Source: Chrysophaeum taylorii (taxonomy: Eukaryota; Sar; Pelagophyceae; Pelagomonadales; Pelagomonadaceae). Taken from it: a DNA stretch of 64,000 bases. Shown here in pieces: positions 9,561-20,856 of the stretch (its first letter is position 1; each line of letters starts with the position of its first letter). A program made the translations under genes and the position numbers. Where the stretch lies: contig JAQMWT010000062.1 in NCBI GenBank assembly GCA_029834535.1, forward strand, positions 36,580 to 100,579. Reading direction: 5' to 3'. The notes below the pieces were generated by a model, which did not search any database, was not told the origin of the DNA, and saw nothing but the letters and a program-made list of their open reading frames with translations.

Positions 9561-9982
9561 CCCCCGAAGAGTTTCTTTGGACACGCTCTCTTCGAGAGGA
9601 GGGCTAGTTTTTCAATCAGCGGAATAATTTCGCGGACGACGAACATGTTGAGATGTGGGTGGGTTTGTAGAAGGGATGTGCCTGACGGGCGGAGATAAGT
9701 GCGCGGGACCTAGTCGGGGTCATCGCCGAGTCGTGGGGCAGGCGAAGAGCGGACCAAGGGCCCCGCCTTGGTAGGTCGTACGCATGCTGCCGCCGGACGT
9801 ATGTGCGACGAGAAGGGTGACCTCCTGCTGGGATCGGGCGGCCTGGGTGGGGTTCCCCGAACACGAACATGTTGAGATACGAGATTCGATTCTCGAAAGA
9901 TTCCGCAAGTTCTCACAATATGTTTTCTATGCGGAATGTGGTGGTGGTGGTGGTCAGCTGGTTAGTTAGTTAGTTAGTTATC
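9561..9982. other. Intergenic, short repeats only
   Basis: No gene recognised. The 15-bp string CGAACATGTTGAGAT occurs twice (about 9640 and 9864). A (GGT)n run is followed by (GTTA)4-5 at about 9960-9980, which looks like the tail of a retroposon without a recognisable body. Confidence 0.5.
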
Positions 9983-10833
9983 AACGCTTCCAAGAGGCGC
10001 CGCCTGGTGGTCCAAACCCAGAAGTTGACGGCGAGCGACGCGGCGGAGGACGACGAGTTCGGCACTGCGGTCGAGATTTCGGTATCTTACGTCGTCGTCG
10101 CTGCCCCGGACGACGATCTCGGAGACACCGTCACTTAAAACGACACGGCCTCCGGCGCTTCTTCGGGCTCGGCTTACGCGTTCGTCATACCCGCGTCGAC
10201 GACCGAGACCGCCCCAACACCGATTTCAATCCTGGGCCCGGCTCGTTCGTCGTCGAACAGTCGTTCGACTCCGAGACAAACTCTAATACCGACCGCACTC
10301 CGACCATTTATCCTAGGCCCCAGCCTACAGCAGACCCGACGCGCTCTTCGACGACTCCACCGCCAGTGCCGACGGCGTTTTTTGCTTCGGAGACGCCGAA
10401 CCCAACGACCGAACCAGCGCCGACGCTCGAGCGTACGACTTCACCACCGGTGCCTGAGCCGACGCGGGGACAACAAAGCCCTATTTCTGTTGCCCCAACG
10501 CCCGGACCTGCGCCAGAGCTACTAACCACGAGACCAACATTTCCATCACCAACGTCAACTCCGACTCGGCAACGTACGACGGCGCCTACGGGGGGTACGC
10601 CTTCGTACCCGACGACGCCAGTCCCGTCGACCTCCGCGCCATCGACGCTTCAAGCAAAGCTCGCCACCTCGAGCAGCGGTGGTCCTGGTGGAAGCAGCTC
10701 GAGCAGTGGTGGTGGTGGCAGCGCCGGTGGCAACACGATAATCGTGATGACGGGCGTGGTGGCTGCCGGTGCTGCGCTCGCGATCGTCGCCGGGTGCTTT
10801 TTTTGTAGCGCGTCGTCGTCGTCGTCGTCGTAA
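9983..10833 (+). pseudogene. FG-GAP-repeat-like surface protein with Pro/Thr stalk and C-terminal membrane anchor, decayed
   Basis: The frame from 9983 reads QKLTASDAAEDDEFGTAVEI, then VVVAAPDDDLGD and SGASSGSAYAFV. This is the consensus of an FG-GAP/integrin-like beta-propeller blade (KLTASD...DxFG...VxVGAPxDDD...GSAYVF). One in-frame TAA at 10136 interrupts it. A second blade-like piece, DGAYGGYAFVPDDA, lies near 10590 in another frame. The frame of 10366-10833 gives a long Pro/Thr/Ser-rich stalk, a Gly/Ser linker and a hydrophobic segment (IIVMTGVVAAGAALAIVAG) followed by Cys and poly-Ser. That is the layout of a type I membrane protein. Frame changes and the stop suggest decay, though small introns could explain part of it. 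Confidence 0.6.
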
Positions 10834-10962
10834 GACCTGCCACCAGGCGCAGCAGAAAGTTGAGGCACTGGCCGCCGTCGACGATTCCGCAGGTTCTTCC
10901 TCCTCCTCCTCCTCTCAAGGAATAATAATATCTGGCGCGCCACTACCAGAATTGCGCCAATC

Positions 10963-10999
10963 GAAGAAGAAGAAGAAGAAGAAGAAGAAGAAGAAGAAA
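10963..10999 (+). repeat. (GAA)n microsatellite
   Basis: About twelve GAA/AAG triplets in a row, between the FG-GAP relic and the kinase relic. Confidence 0.95.
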
Positions 11000-11018
11000 G
11001 AACAACAACATCGAGGAT

Positions 11019-13060
11019 TTGGTTGTCAACTCGAAAATGGTCGCGGATGCGTTGCTGGCTGTCGGTGAAACGATTCCAGGTATCGCGTTGGTGTGCGCTG
11101 CGGCCAAGGCTATCCTCGAAGGCGTCGCTCGTTTGCACCGCAAGGCCTCGGACGTGAGAACGGCGGGTCGCCAAGACGCTTTAGGTCCTCGAAATTCTCG
11201 CCGACAACACCGACAAGGTTCGCGACGGCGACAACAACAACGCCAAGGAGCTCGTAGAGCGCCGCATGACGGAGCTCCACGATCTGCTGAAGGCGATGAA
11301 GGAACAAGTCGATTCCTTCGAAGACCGAGGATGGATGGTTAAGGCGCAGATGGGGCTTTCTCAATCACGGGTCGTCCAAACTCACGGATCTCGACGCGGA
11401 AGTCGTCAGGTGCCTGGACAATCTTCGTTTCGCCTACCAACTTATGAGCGATCGCCACCACGCGAGGAGAAGACTCGGGTGCTGTCTTCTTTCTGCAACG
11501 AACCCTCTCCTCCTCCACAGGTCGCGTCGCTCCTGGAGGTGCATAAATACGAGCTGGAAGAGGCGATGGTCGCGGAAGTGCGGCGCGTCGTGCGAGAGCA
11601 ATCGCTCTCCGAAGAGAGCGCCGCCATCGCACTCGCCGAGGACGACGAGGCGAACGCTGCGGTCGCCTCCAAATCCGCCCACGTCGCGAGCGACGAGCTC
11701 GCAGCCGAGCTTCGCGAGCATCTTTCGCTTGTCGCGGAGGGCGTGAATGACCTGCAAGCCAAGGTTGGCGCCGTTCAATCTGAGATGGCCCACGTACGCA
11801 AGGGCTTCGAGAAAAAGTCGCGGCACGCGCGCGCACACAAGATGTCAGTGCTAGAGAAGCACGAGATCGGCCTCGACTCGATCGGCCTCGACTCGATCGG
11901 CCTCGACTCGATCGGCCTCGACTCGATCGGCCTCGACTCGATCGGCCTCGACTCGATCGGCCTCGACTCGATCGGCCTCGACTCGATCGGCCTCGACTCG
12001 ATCGGCCTCGACTCGATCGGCCTCGACTCGATCGGCCTCGACTCGATCGGCCTCGACTCGATCGGCCTCGACTCGATCGATCCAAGCCCGTTTGTTTTTC
12101 ATCCGGGAGTATGGGAGTGCTTCATCGCGGCACGTACGCGCGGAAGACCGTCGCTGTCAAACTAATTCCGCTTACCGGGCTCAGTTTGGCGCGCCGTACG
12201 AAACTGCTCGGCGAGTTCATAAACGAGAGCTCGCGATCGTGTTGTCGCTTCGGTCACCACTCATTGTCCAGGTTATTGGAGTGGCACGACACCAGTGTCA
12301 AATTGTGCCTGACCTCTGTTGTACTGGAGTAATTCCAGCCCTCGAACGCGTAATGACTTTAATGACGCGCAGGTCACAACAGACACGAATTCGCTGGGCC
12401 TGGTCATGGAGTACTTGCCACAAGGCTCACTACGCAACTTGTTGGACGACGCATCAACGCCAATCACGGATATGCTCACCTGGGCGGAGGAGATCGCGCA
12501 GGGCATGGCTTACATCTACGATCACGGGACCGAGGTAAGGGTGACATCATTCTGCGCTCACCCTGCCAACCCGCAGCACCGCGACTTGAAGAGCAACAAT
12601 ATCCTCTTGACCGACGACATATCGTGTAAAATTTCGGATTTTGGTCTCTCGCGCTCGGCCGAATTCAGGACGCACGCGACGCAGGAGTCGAAGGGAGGCG
12701 CCGCCGGCGCGGCGCCGTTTAGATGGCTCCCGAGTACGTATACGATTGAACACCGGGTTTTTTATGATACCTGACAGCTGCATATGTCGCAGGCTGCTGG
12801 AGATGCATGTCTTTACCGAGAAGTCGGACGACGTCTATTCGTACAGCATGGTCCTCTACGAGATCACGACGCGCGCGCATCCTTGGGCGGGATTGAAAGC
12901 CGCGCAATTAAATGCGTTGCGTCGTCGATAAGGAAAGTCGACCAGCCGTCTCAAGTGATGCCGATGCGCATCTCGTCTCACCATTATGCGGCACTGCTGG
13001 GCGCAGGATCCGAACGACCGGCCGACCTTTGATGATGAAGTCCTCTAGCGCTATTTTCGA
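11019..13060 (+). pseudogene. MLKL-like N-terminal domain plus protein kinase, decayed
   Basis: The N-terminus (11019-11430, split over three frames) has VADALLAVGETIPGIALVCA, then AKELVERRMTELHDLLKAMK and LTDLDAEVVRCLDNLRFAYQ, a helical bundle of the MLKL/Cbl-N type. A coiled coil follows (about 11520-11865), then (IGLDS)14, then a kinase domain. Kinase marks are the Lys of KTVAVKLI (about 12155), LGLVMEYLPQGSL, HRDLKSNNILL (12577) and SDFGLSR (12634). Two introns are seen: 12535-12576 (GTAAGG...CGCAG, 42 bp) and 12734-12792 (GTACGT...CGCAG, 59 bp). Near 12722 the usual RWMAPE is broken by an apparent 4-bp loss. Later pieces (FTEKSDDVYSYSMVLYEI, then MRHCWAQDPNDRPTFDDE) lie in different frames and end at a TAG. 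It was a Ser/Thr or Tyr-like kinase; it is not functional as read. Confidence 0.75.
11866..12075 (+). repeat. 15-bp tandem repeat, 14 units, encoding (IGLDS)n
   Basis: ATCGGCCTCGACTCG repeated without visible change 14 times, in frame with the coiled-coil part of the kinase relic. The perfect copies imply recent expansion or homogenisation inside an otherwise decayed gene. The reverse strand gives a spurious Arg/Ser/Gly frame. Confidence 0.97.
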
Positions 13061-14251
13061 GTTCCTCATTCTCCCGAAGCCTCTTCAGCGTCTAGCGACG
13101 TCATCAGCAAAAACTGCTACAATCGAATAAAAGTAGCCTCCTCGATGGCGGCTCGACTTCAGATTCGTGTCAGAGGTTTAAGCTGCGTTAAGTTTCCTTG
13201 AATATTTCGCCGCCGCAACCGAAAGTTCCGCCGCAGGCGGACTTTTTTTTACCTACGGGGTCCACGGAGGTGGCGGGAGTAGTTCTAAATCGAGGAGACG
13301 AGGAGGGAGAGCCGCGGCTGCGGAGAGACACCTTAGGCGGCGGCAAGAGGTCCTCTGCCTTTTTAGCTGCGCGGTCGTTCTCCGATTTGGTGGTGGCCGT
13401 GCGAAAAAAAATCGGCGAAGTTCTGTGGAGTGGCCACGATGCGCAAGTGCACGGAGAGTAGTTGGTAGTTTCAAGCCGGAGATGGTGTTTGCTCGGTAGA
13501 GGCGCAGAAGCCGTCTTTGGGCGCGAGTCGACCGACTTGAGCGCGTTGTGCTCCGCGCGCTCCACCGTCGACTCCGCGAAGCTCGAGCGCTCGTCGTCCG
13601 TTGCCAAAAAAAAATCGACAACCAAAGCTGCACGCCTCGCGCCCTTCATCGAGAGGTTCAGGGGATGGGCGTTCTTTCGGCACTTGGAGTCCAGGTAGTA
13701 GTCGATAGCGACGACGCCTTTCGACGTCTCCACCGGCGTCGGAGCTCGAACTTGGGCGCGAGGGTGCGTGCAATCACGCACCAGGGGTTGCAACACCATT
13801 GCGGAAGGTACGATGTCCCCGGCGCTTTCCCTTCATTCCGGATTTTCATATCCTCGCGATGGGAGGCCATGCCCGCGAACGAACGAATTCCCTGTAGCTG
13901 CGTCCTTTGGTTTCAGAAGACCATATCCTGCTTCTATAGCTTATTCATCTTTTATGATGAAGGGCATCCTTTGCTCTCAACCTTAAGCGGCATCTTTAAC
14001 CTCGAACGCCGTTGTCGTCGGCGATGCAACACCGCGTTCAACCGAAATCGACGTGTAGTCAGTCGTCCAAGCTCGCGTCGCGCGAGATTTATTAGAGTTA
14101 CGTGCGTAGTATCCTGATTTCAAAATACTCGCGTGCATCTCCTGACATCGAGACGATATGTGAATCAATGTGATTAAAACAAAAAGGGATTTATAGCCCT
14201 CGCGTTTAGGAGAGCGATAACTTTACATCGCTCAGGTTGACATGTTTTCAG
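13061..14251. other. No recognised gene
   Basis: Overlapping GC-rich frames on both strands, the longest being 203 aa on the minus strand at 13188-13799. None has a domain I recognise, and complementary-strand openness suggests composition. Confidence 0.4.
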
Positions 14252-14346
14252 TGCCCCCGGTGAGTCTCGAACTCACGACCTCCGGATGTAACCACAGTAT
14301 CTTTGGATTATGAGACCGACGCAACTGCCAACTGTGCTACAGGGGC
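14252..14346 (-). tRNA. tRNA-Met (CAT) with a ~21-nt intron
   Basis: On the minus strand the acceptor GCCCCTG pairs with CGGGGGC (one G-U). The D-arm has AGTTGGCAG. The anticodon loop is CTCATAA with anticodon CAT. The T-arm is GTGAG-TTCGAGA-CTCAC and the discriminator base is A. Total length is about 95 nt; an intron of about 21 nt lies just 3' of the anticodon in the usual nuclear position. The D-arm and elongator-like arms suggest elongator Met. Confidence 0.85.
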
Positions 14347-17300
14347 TGAACCGACCTAGCGCCCGCTTTTGTGCCGGGCGAACTGGACTTCACTTTGTAG
14401 ATCGGTCCGACCACCCCGCTTGCACGCTGTTGTGTATGTTAGGGGTGTTCTGTTAATTATAATCAGTGAGGCGTTCTGTTAATTTTCATCAGTGTTTACT
14501 TCACCACAGAGGTGATCAGACTGAGAGGAAATGCGGTCGACATGAAAAGTGCCGAGACGGTGGGTGGGAGATCGACGCCAAAACACCCCCGACACTCTTA
14601 CTACGCAGCGAGTGACCTACTTTTCTCACCAACGAAGAAACGTGGTCTTTTTCTCTTCCTCTGCGCTCTTCGAGCGTTACCTAGCGGCGTCTTCGCGCGT
14701 CTTTCGTCTCCAGAGTGTCAAAGAGTCCTTGCCGGTCTAGGGGAAATAATGAACGCCGACTCGTCACGTTTGGCATAGATACTTGTAAAAGAGGACATTA
14801 TGATGGACTGCTTGCTTCCGCACTGACAGAGCGAACATAACTAAAATTTACGAAGGCCCGTTCTGTACAGTGGTAAAACACACGGGGGGGACGAGGTGCT
14901 GGTTTTTGGGCCTCAACTTTCTTACCAGTTTGCCGAGCATCATTTTTGCCAAGTCCCCTTTTTTTTCCCCCTTGAGGGAAGGCTCGGCAGAAGAAAGCAG
15001 GTGCATTGGAATCCATCCCAGCGGCGGTAGGCGGCGAGGCGGATCCGCCCCAACAACTGGTCCAAGATGGACCCCACCAGCTCGCGGGTACCGAAAGACT
15101 CGAAGCCGCAGGTCAAGCACTTGCGGGACGAGATCACGAAGCGCGGTACGCGGCGACGCCAGCCATGCAAATGTCGCGGTGTAGCTACTGGAAATGGGAA
15201 CTCTGTGTGGAGCGGCGCGATAACAACGACTATCCCCCTGGCTACAACGATGGCGACGAGGTGCCGCCCTCTGGGGAGCATCCGGCGCGCTCCCCGACGC
15301 CCATTCGGCCCGAGCCACCCGCGCGCTCAAGGCAACAATCGCGCGATGACGCCGGATCGCCGCTGCAAGTGCCTGCGCGTCAGTCTCAGAGTCCCTCGAA
15401 GTGCTCGAGTCGCTCGGTGCGACGGGGAAGAGGAGGAATGACGGCTGTCGCAGCGACACGATGTCGTGCCCGCGGACGCTGCCGACGAGGTCGACCAGAT
15501 ATCTCGACGCTCGCCCTCGTGTACCACCCGGCTTTCAAACGCCCACTGGACCTCCCTACAAGGATCGCCGAGTAGACGCGGGCTCGAGCGGACGTCGCGC
15601 GTGCCCAGCAGCACGGCCCCACCCCGTCGCATGTGCGTCCGGCGTTTGGTTGCGTACGCCCCCTGGGCTCAACTCAACTCCTCTCCTCTCCTCTCCTCTC
15701 GTCTCGTTGCCTGCCCCCAGCAAGCCGGCGGCTCCGCCTCATTCCTCTCCGGGCGCAGCCGTGGATACCTTCATGGTGCCCTCCTCTGAAACCTAATTCC
15801 GAGATAACAAGAGTCGGCTCTTGTGCGAAAGCCATGAGCACTTAGCTTGCTAGTCTCATGGGGACGTACCTTGACGACACCTACTTATTAGGATCGCGCC
15901 TGGGATGCGCGAGGTGCTCGGGAAGAGGTGTGTTGAAACGGTGCCACACGGTAAAAAAGTGCCTCGGTCGGTCGGCCTAGGATCGCGTAGAGGAAGACCT
16001 CGGAGCGGTGTATATGTATAAGGCGCACCTTCTGGGCTTTGACGCCGCGATGTCGATTTTTCGCTCGAGGAGGATTTTCAAGCCGGGGCAGTACGTTCGT
16101 GGCGATCGAACACCAGAAGGGGCGCACCGTTCTTGCGGATCACAGCGTCCGCGTCGAAGCACCGAGGACAGGCTGAGCGCCGGCCCAGCGGCTCAGTTCG
16201 ACCGCTGGAGATTCCGTTGCGATATGTGGCGTCTGTCTGGACAGCCATCGCTGCGTCGTCGGAATAATGTCGTCGGAGAGCCATCTTCTTTCTTCCCGAG
16301 CCAGCCTTGCTGTCTACGATCTGCTGTCCAGTCGTAGAGCCGACACGTTGAATCTTCTGGTCGCCGGGACTGCCAGAGCAAACTCGTCACTCGGGGTCTC
16401 CGAGGAATGCCGGTAGCGCGCGAGCGAAAGGACCTCCGTTGTTGTACGGCGACCATCCGCGTCTCCAATGCCTTGGACCACGGTCTGCGAAGTCGCGTTA
16501 GCACCTCGGCACTGAGCGGAGCAAGGCCCTCACACCTTCACAGCCTGACCTTGAGCGTCTCGAACTCGGACAAACCTGGCTGCTGCCTCGACGTCGAGCA
16601 AGCCGCGGACCTGATCCTCGTCCGTGCCGCCCAAGGGGAAATATATCGTAGCATGGTGGCACAATCAATCAATCGGCTGCAAGGCCGAAAGACAAGCTTG
16701 CCGCAGCGCCTCGCCTCTTCAGGAGTCCCTCAAACTTCGGGAGGCACCTAAATCTCGACGAAAAAAAAAGAAGGGGTCACTCACTCACTATTACAAAAAC
16801 AGTACCCTCGGAGTACACTATTACAAAAACTGTATGTACCCTCTTCGGAAACGACTTCGAGGCGATGCCGCACCCTACTGACCGTCGGTGCGGTGCCGTG
16901 TCGGCAACGATGACGGAGATGTTGTCGACGAATAGAAGACGCCGCCCGGGCTTGCTCCTGGACATGCGGCGCCCTGCTGGATTGACCTCGGGGCTGCTAG
17001 TGACACTTTCGACAAACACAGCTCTGACTTTCGGCAGCGCATCCTCAAAGTTGCGTCGACCATTGCCCTCCAAGCCCATCTTCGGGCTCCCGATCGATCG
17101 CGAGGGCTGCTCTGCCTTGCGCGAGCCAGCTCGCACTCCGCCGCTCGTCCGAAATCCAATCGTCGAGCGAAGGCTTCAGTCGACGACGCAAAACCGGCCC
17201 ACACAATACTTCTGACGACCATTTCGATTCGGTGACAACGGTGGAGGCCACCAACGACACTGTCATTCCTGCACCCACGCCTGCTCCTCGAGGGCCATTG

Positions 17301-17973
17301 TCGCCCCCTCGTTCGCGACGTCCCCCCCGTAGACAGACGCGGCGCTCGGGTCGAATCCGACTCTGGTCGACGCGCGACCGCCACCCCAACGCCCCGACCA
17401 GGCTAATGAGGGAGCACACGACAAAGATCCACCGTGCAAGCGCTGCGGTCAAATAGAAGGATCCGATCGCCGCTGGCACGTGCAGCGCGCTAGGAAGGCG
17501 ACGGCAGCCTACTGTCGAGTGGGCCCAGCTAATAAGTACTTAAGGGCCAGGCTAACCGGAGCCTGGTTACCCAACTAAAGCCCGACCTATGGGGTTTAGG
17601 CTAATCCCAGCGCCGTCCGGAACCGGCTTATTTACTAAAAGCTTAATAATAATACCATTCTTGCGCTTTTCGCGTCGACTCGGGGTGGAGACGGCGCAGG
17701 AGATCGAGATCCTGTCGGCCTCGAAGACAGGAACTTTCTTCTTCCTCAAAACAACTTATTCCAATAGCTCGATATACAAAACCACGGCCGCGGTCCCGAG
17801 GTTTCTCACATATTCCGACGCGAAAGAAAGCCTGCGGACGACGGACGACGACCTCCGCGCCGCCTCATATCAGGGTTTTTTATTTCGCACCAAGGGGGGT
17901 CTCGGGGTAACTCGAGAGCCTCCAGCGTGGCCCAGCAACAAACACCCTTTGAATAGTAGCTTTAATTAATCAA
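14347..17973. other. Gene-poor stretch with coding traces
   Basis: No complete gene is recognised. Traces include a plus-strand KHLRDEITKRGTRRR near 15110 (SAP-like spacing, not convincing), a minus-strand protein-like stretch over about 16310-16640, and a hydrophobic minus segment (AAIGSFYLTAALARWIFVVC) near 17450. The tract 15430-15515 resembles 38395-38495 (shared GGTCGACCA.ATAT.TCGACGCTCGCC), a decayed dispersed repeat. ACTATTACAAAAACWGT occurs twice at 16785-16832. Confidence 0.4.
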
Positions 17974-18327
17974 TCAATCTTGGGAGGTGAGAGAGGACGA
18001 AGGCGTCTCCGCCCCATCTCGCATCTCATCTGGCGCGGCAGGCGGAAAGATGTCTCTTACGACGTGCCGACTTTCGTTCAAGAACTCGTTTGAAACTACT
18101 AAGAGAATATCGGGAGGTTCTGTGTAGTGGGGAACTTCATCATCGGGTATCACATCCTCGGCGGCGGCGGCGGCGGCGCCTTGATATGGGTCTCGCAAGA
18201 GGAGCTCTCGTATCTGCGTACACTGTTCGCGTATCTGTCGATCTCGTGCGGGTTGGCCTCCGGCGTCCGTTGGGGGTACAACAAATTCTTCAGTTGCGAC
18301 CGGCATCGCGATAACTCGTACGGCCAC
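17974..18327 (-). CDS. Short acidic C-terminal exon candidate, unknown
   Basis: A 117-codon frame without an in-frame ATG at its start; it has VATEEFVVPPTDAGG, an Ala run (from a GCC repeat) and acidic EDVIPDDEVPHYTEPPD. The downstream-of-frame sequence at 18268-18445 resembles 20706-20845, so it belongs to a small diverged duplication. It could be the last exon of a gene or a remnant. Confidence 0.25.
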   Translation of the reverse strand: MAVRVIAMPVATEEFVVPPTDAGGQPARDRQIREQCTQIRELLLRDPYQGAAAAAAEDVIPDDEVPHYTEPPDILLVVSNEFLNESRHVVRDIFPPAAPDEMRDGAETPSSSLTSQD

Positions 18328-19299
18328 TTTTCAATCTTCGGCCATGTGTCGTCCGGGATGAATGACAGAAATGATGAGTTGAAATCACTGTGAAGCGAAA
18401 AAAAAGATCTGGATACAGTGATGACAGCAGCTAAATGTCTGACTCAGAAGGTATAACTCGAAAACTTGTTTGGTGGGACAGCCGGCGGGCCGAGCAAGGG
18501 GCGAACTTATTGATCGGACCATGCGCTGCACTTTTCGAGGCACAGCCCGACCTCAATTTTCGCCGGCCGTCTCTTTGTTCGTCGATGCTTTTCGGCCGTG
18601 GAGCCCGCCAAGCCGTTGAGTATCGAGGCCGTAAACCATCACCAACTCCCTCAACCTCCGACCACCTGCCTACATCTCCTTCTACGTCGACGATTCCTCT
18701 ACCCCACCACGCTCCTCTCGACGTCTGCGATTCTCGACCGACTGCTGCACCGCCCGCGATTCGTTTCTTCCGCCGCCTCGACGCTCATCTGTTTAACTAC
18801 TTCATGCCTAAGCTGTAACGGCCGGCAACAGCCCAGCCTCTCAGCGAACGACACGAAAAGATTCAAAGAAAAACAATAAGGAAAGCATAATATCATCCTT
18901 GGCCGGTGCAATGAGCGTGGTCGACACCACTCTGGGCTGTCCCCGATGGCTGCAGTAGTTAAAACCCCCCTCACAACCGGATCTTTGGTCCTTGCGTCAC
19001 AAGAAGCGGGCTCCCTCACATCCTGCTGCTGCGCGTGCCGTTCCAGTTCGAAAAATCATTTCCGTGAGATGCAACGAGTCTAGCAGCGAGATCGGTGTTT
19101 TGATTTTTCAACCCCAGGGCAGGGTTTGTTTTTTTGTCGTTTTTGAGGCCCGCCGCAAGTACGTGTGCCGCCGCCGATTCGACGAAGGAGATATCTCTCG
19201 GGTCTGTAGAACTACTCTTTCTATCCGCATCTATGATGATTTTCTTGTCTGAGACATGTCTCTTCTTCGTTCCTTCCTTCGTTCGTTCGTTCGGACACC

Positions 19300-19833
19300 T
19301 CAGAGAGAGGTAATGGCGTAGAGGTAGACGGCGGAGAAGGGGATGACCACGAGGAAGTCAGCGATCCAGAGGAGGGGACCCCCGGCGTAATCGCGGCCGA
19401 CGGGCCCGAATACGGAGGCCTTGCACCAGCGGAGGTCGTTGATGGAGTTGAGAATGGCTTGGAAGGCCCCCGGGAAGATCATAGCCCGGGGCATCGGGGC
19501 CCCGGCACTGCCAAAGGCGAAGACGAGGGACGCCGCGACGCACGTCGTCCCCAGGGCGTTGGACATGCCCGTCTGAAAGAGCCACGCCAGGTTCGACGCC
19601 GGCAACGGCTCCTCGTTCCCGAAGAGGCCCAACACGAACCCCCCCGCGCCTTCCAAGGCCGCTCCGAATCCAACGAAATAAATCGCGTGGACCAGGGCAG
19701 TATACTTGAGGTACGGCGGGACCGTAACCACGTCCGTCACGTCGTAGATCGTGCTCAAGTAAAACAACAGACCCAAGACCATCGGATTCGGCAACGCCGC
19801 CACGACACCGCCCCACTTTTTTGTCAATGCCAT
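19300..19833 (-). CDS. Multi-pass membrane protein, 177 aa, unknown function
   Basis: An intact single-exon frame from the ATG at 19833 (context CACATGG) to a stop at 19300. Four or five hydrophobic segments are visible: residues about 14-36 (VLGLLFYLSTIYDVTDVV), 44-72 (HAIYFVGFGAALEGAGGFVLG), 82-110 (ending CVAASLVFAFGS) and 153-176 (IADFLVVIPFSAVYLYAI). No signal peptide or known motif is seen. The reverse strand is also open, but the hydrophobic periodicity favours this strand. Probably an integral protein of an organelle or endomembrane; I do not recognise the family. Confidence 0.6.
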   Translation of the reverse strand: MALTKKWGGVVAALPNPMVLGLLFYLSTIYDVTDVVTVPPYLKYTALVHAIYFVGFGAALEGAGGFVLGLFGNEEPLPASNLAWLFQTGMSNALGTTCVAASLVFAFGSAGAPMPRAMIFPGAFQAILNSINDLRWCKASVFGPVGRDYAGGPLLWIADFLVVIPFSAVYLYAITSL

Positions 19834-19984
19834 GTGCTGGCCTTAGCAACAAGGTTCTTCGCGGTGGATAATATCCTTCTGACGTCTGTTCCAGAAATGT
19901 TCCCATTTTAAATCCAAAGAACATTCGGCTTGGTGAAGAAGAACGTGTTGTTGAAGACTTGCTGATGAGATCGTCGGAGATCAA

Positions 19985-20856
19985 GATGCCTCGAGCCTCA
20001 GGGCTGTAGAGGACTGGCGTTGAATGCGGAGGGGGGTGCCAATAGAAGGAGTTGCTTCAATAGAGGATCCTCGGGCCGGACGGCGACGCCGCCGCCGAGG
20101 AAGTGCATTCATGTTTATTTCGGGTGCGGAACGGGCAACGAAATGTTGCAGCGGCGGGGGCAGGGTCGCGTCGAAGCCGGTCGCCACGTACTTTGCGATG
20201 TCCGTTAGTTATGGGATTCTTCGGCGTCCCCTGCGAGCCTAGTGTCGTTGTCCAGGTCCGCCACCACCAGCGTAATTAGCGCGTCGACTCGCGGCTGTCG
20301 ACGTGCTCTGAATCAATCACCCGCGACATCCAACCAAGGTCGTGCTCACACCGACGACGCTGTCATGCGACGTGCCGACCTGTCCCAAGAGCATCGTTAA
20401 GAGGCGTCGATCCACTCTCCGCATCATCATCATCATCGCGCGTCGAGCCACGTCATTCCTCCAACTCAAAACAACACCCCTGGCGTGGACGACCGACGCT
20501 TGCACCAAATTTGGTGCGCAGTGCAGGCGGCGATTGTGTAGGCTTGGGAGAGACATGAGGGAAAGACGAGTACAAGCAATGGGGAATCAAGGTACACACT
20601 TTTTCTTTGAGAAGAAGAAAAGGAGGAAAGTTGTTCGTCGTAGCTACTATCGAATTTTGGCAACCGACCATTGGTCGGTCGCTGCCCTGTTCCGATGGGT
20701 TGGCGCGTCCGTTGGGGGGACAACAAAATTCCTCCGTCGTTGTGTACCACACACTTTTCGGCCATGAGTTGAAAATCGCGAAGAACCTAGAGTGATGATG
20801 ATGAAAGCTAAATGTCTGTCTGTCTGACTGACGGACTCCGAAGGTATGAATACAAG
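19985..20856. other. Intergenic, no recognised gene
   Basis: Short frames only. 20706-20845 is the diverged partner of 18268-18445. Confidence 0.4.

Noticed and set aside
9870-9905. tRNA T-arm-like sequence (GATTCGATTCTCG)
   Set aside because: The loop is one base short and no acceptor, D or anticodon arm can be folded around it.
11339-12085. 248-aa minus-strand Arg/Ser/Gly-rich frame
   Set aside because: It is the complement of the 15-bp IGLDS repeat and its flanks; no independent support.
14870-15575. SAP-domain protein on the plus strand
   Set aside because: A single KHLRDEITKRG stretch is too short and lacks the domain's second helix; neighbouring frames are equally open.
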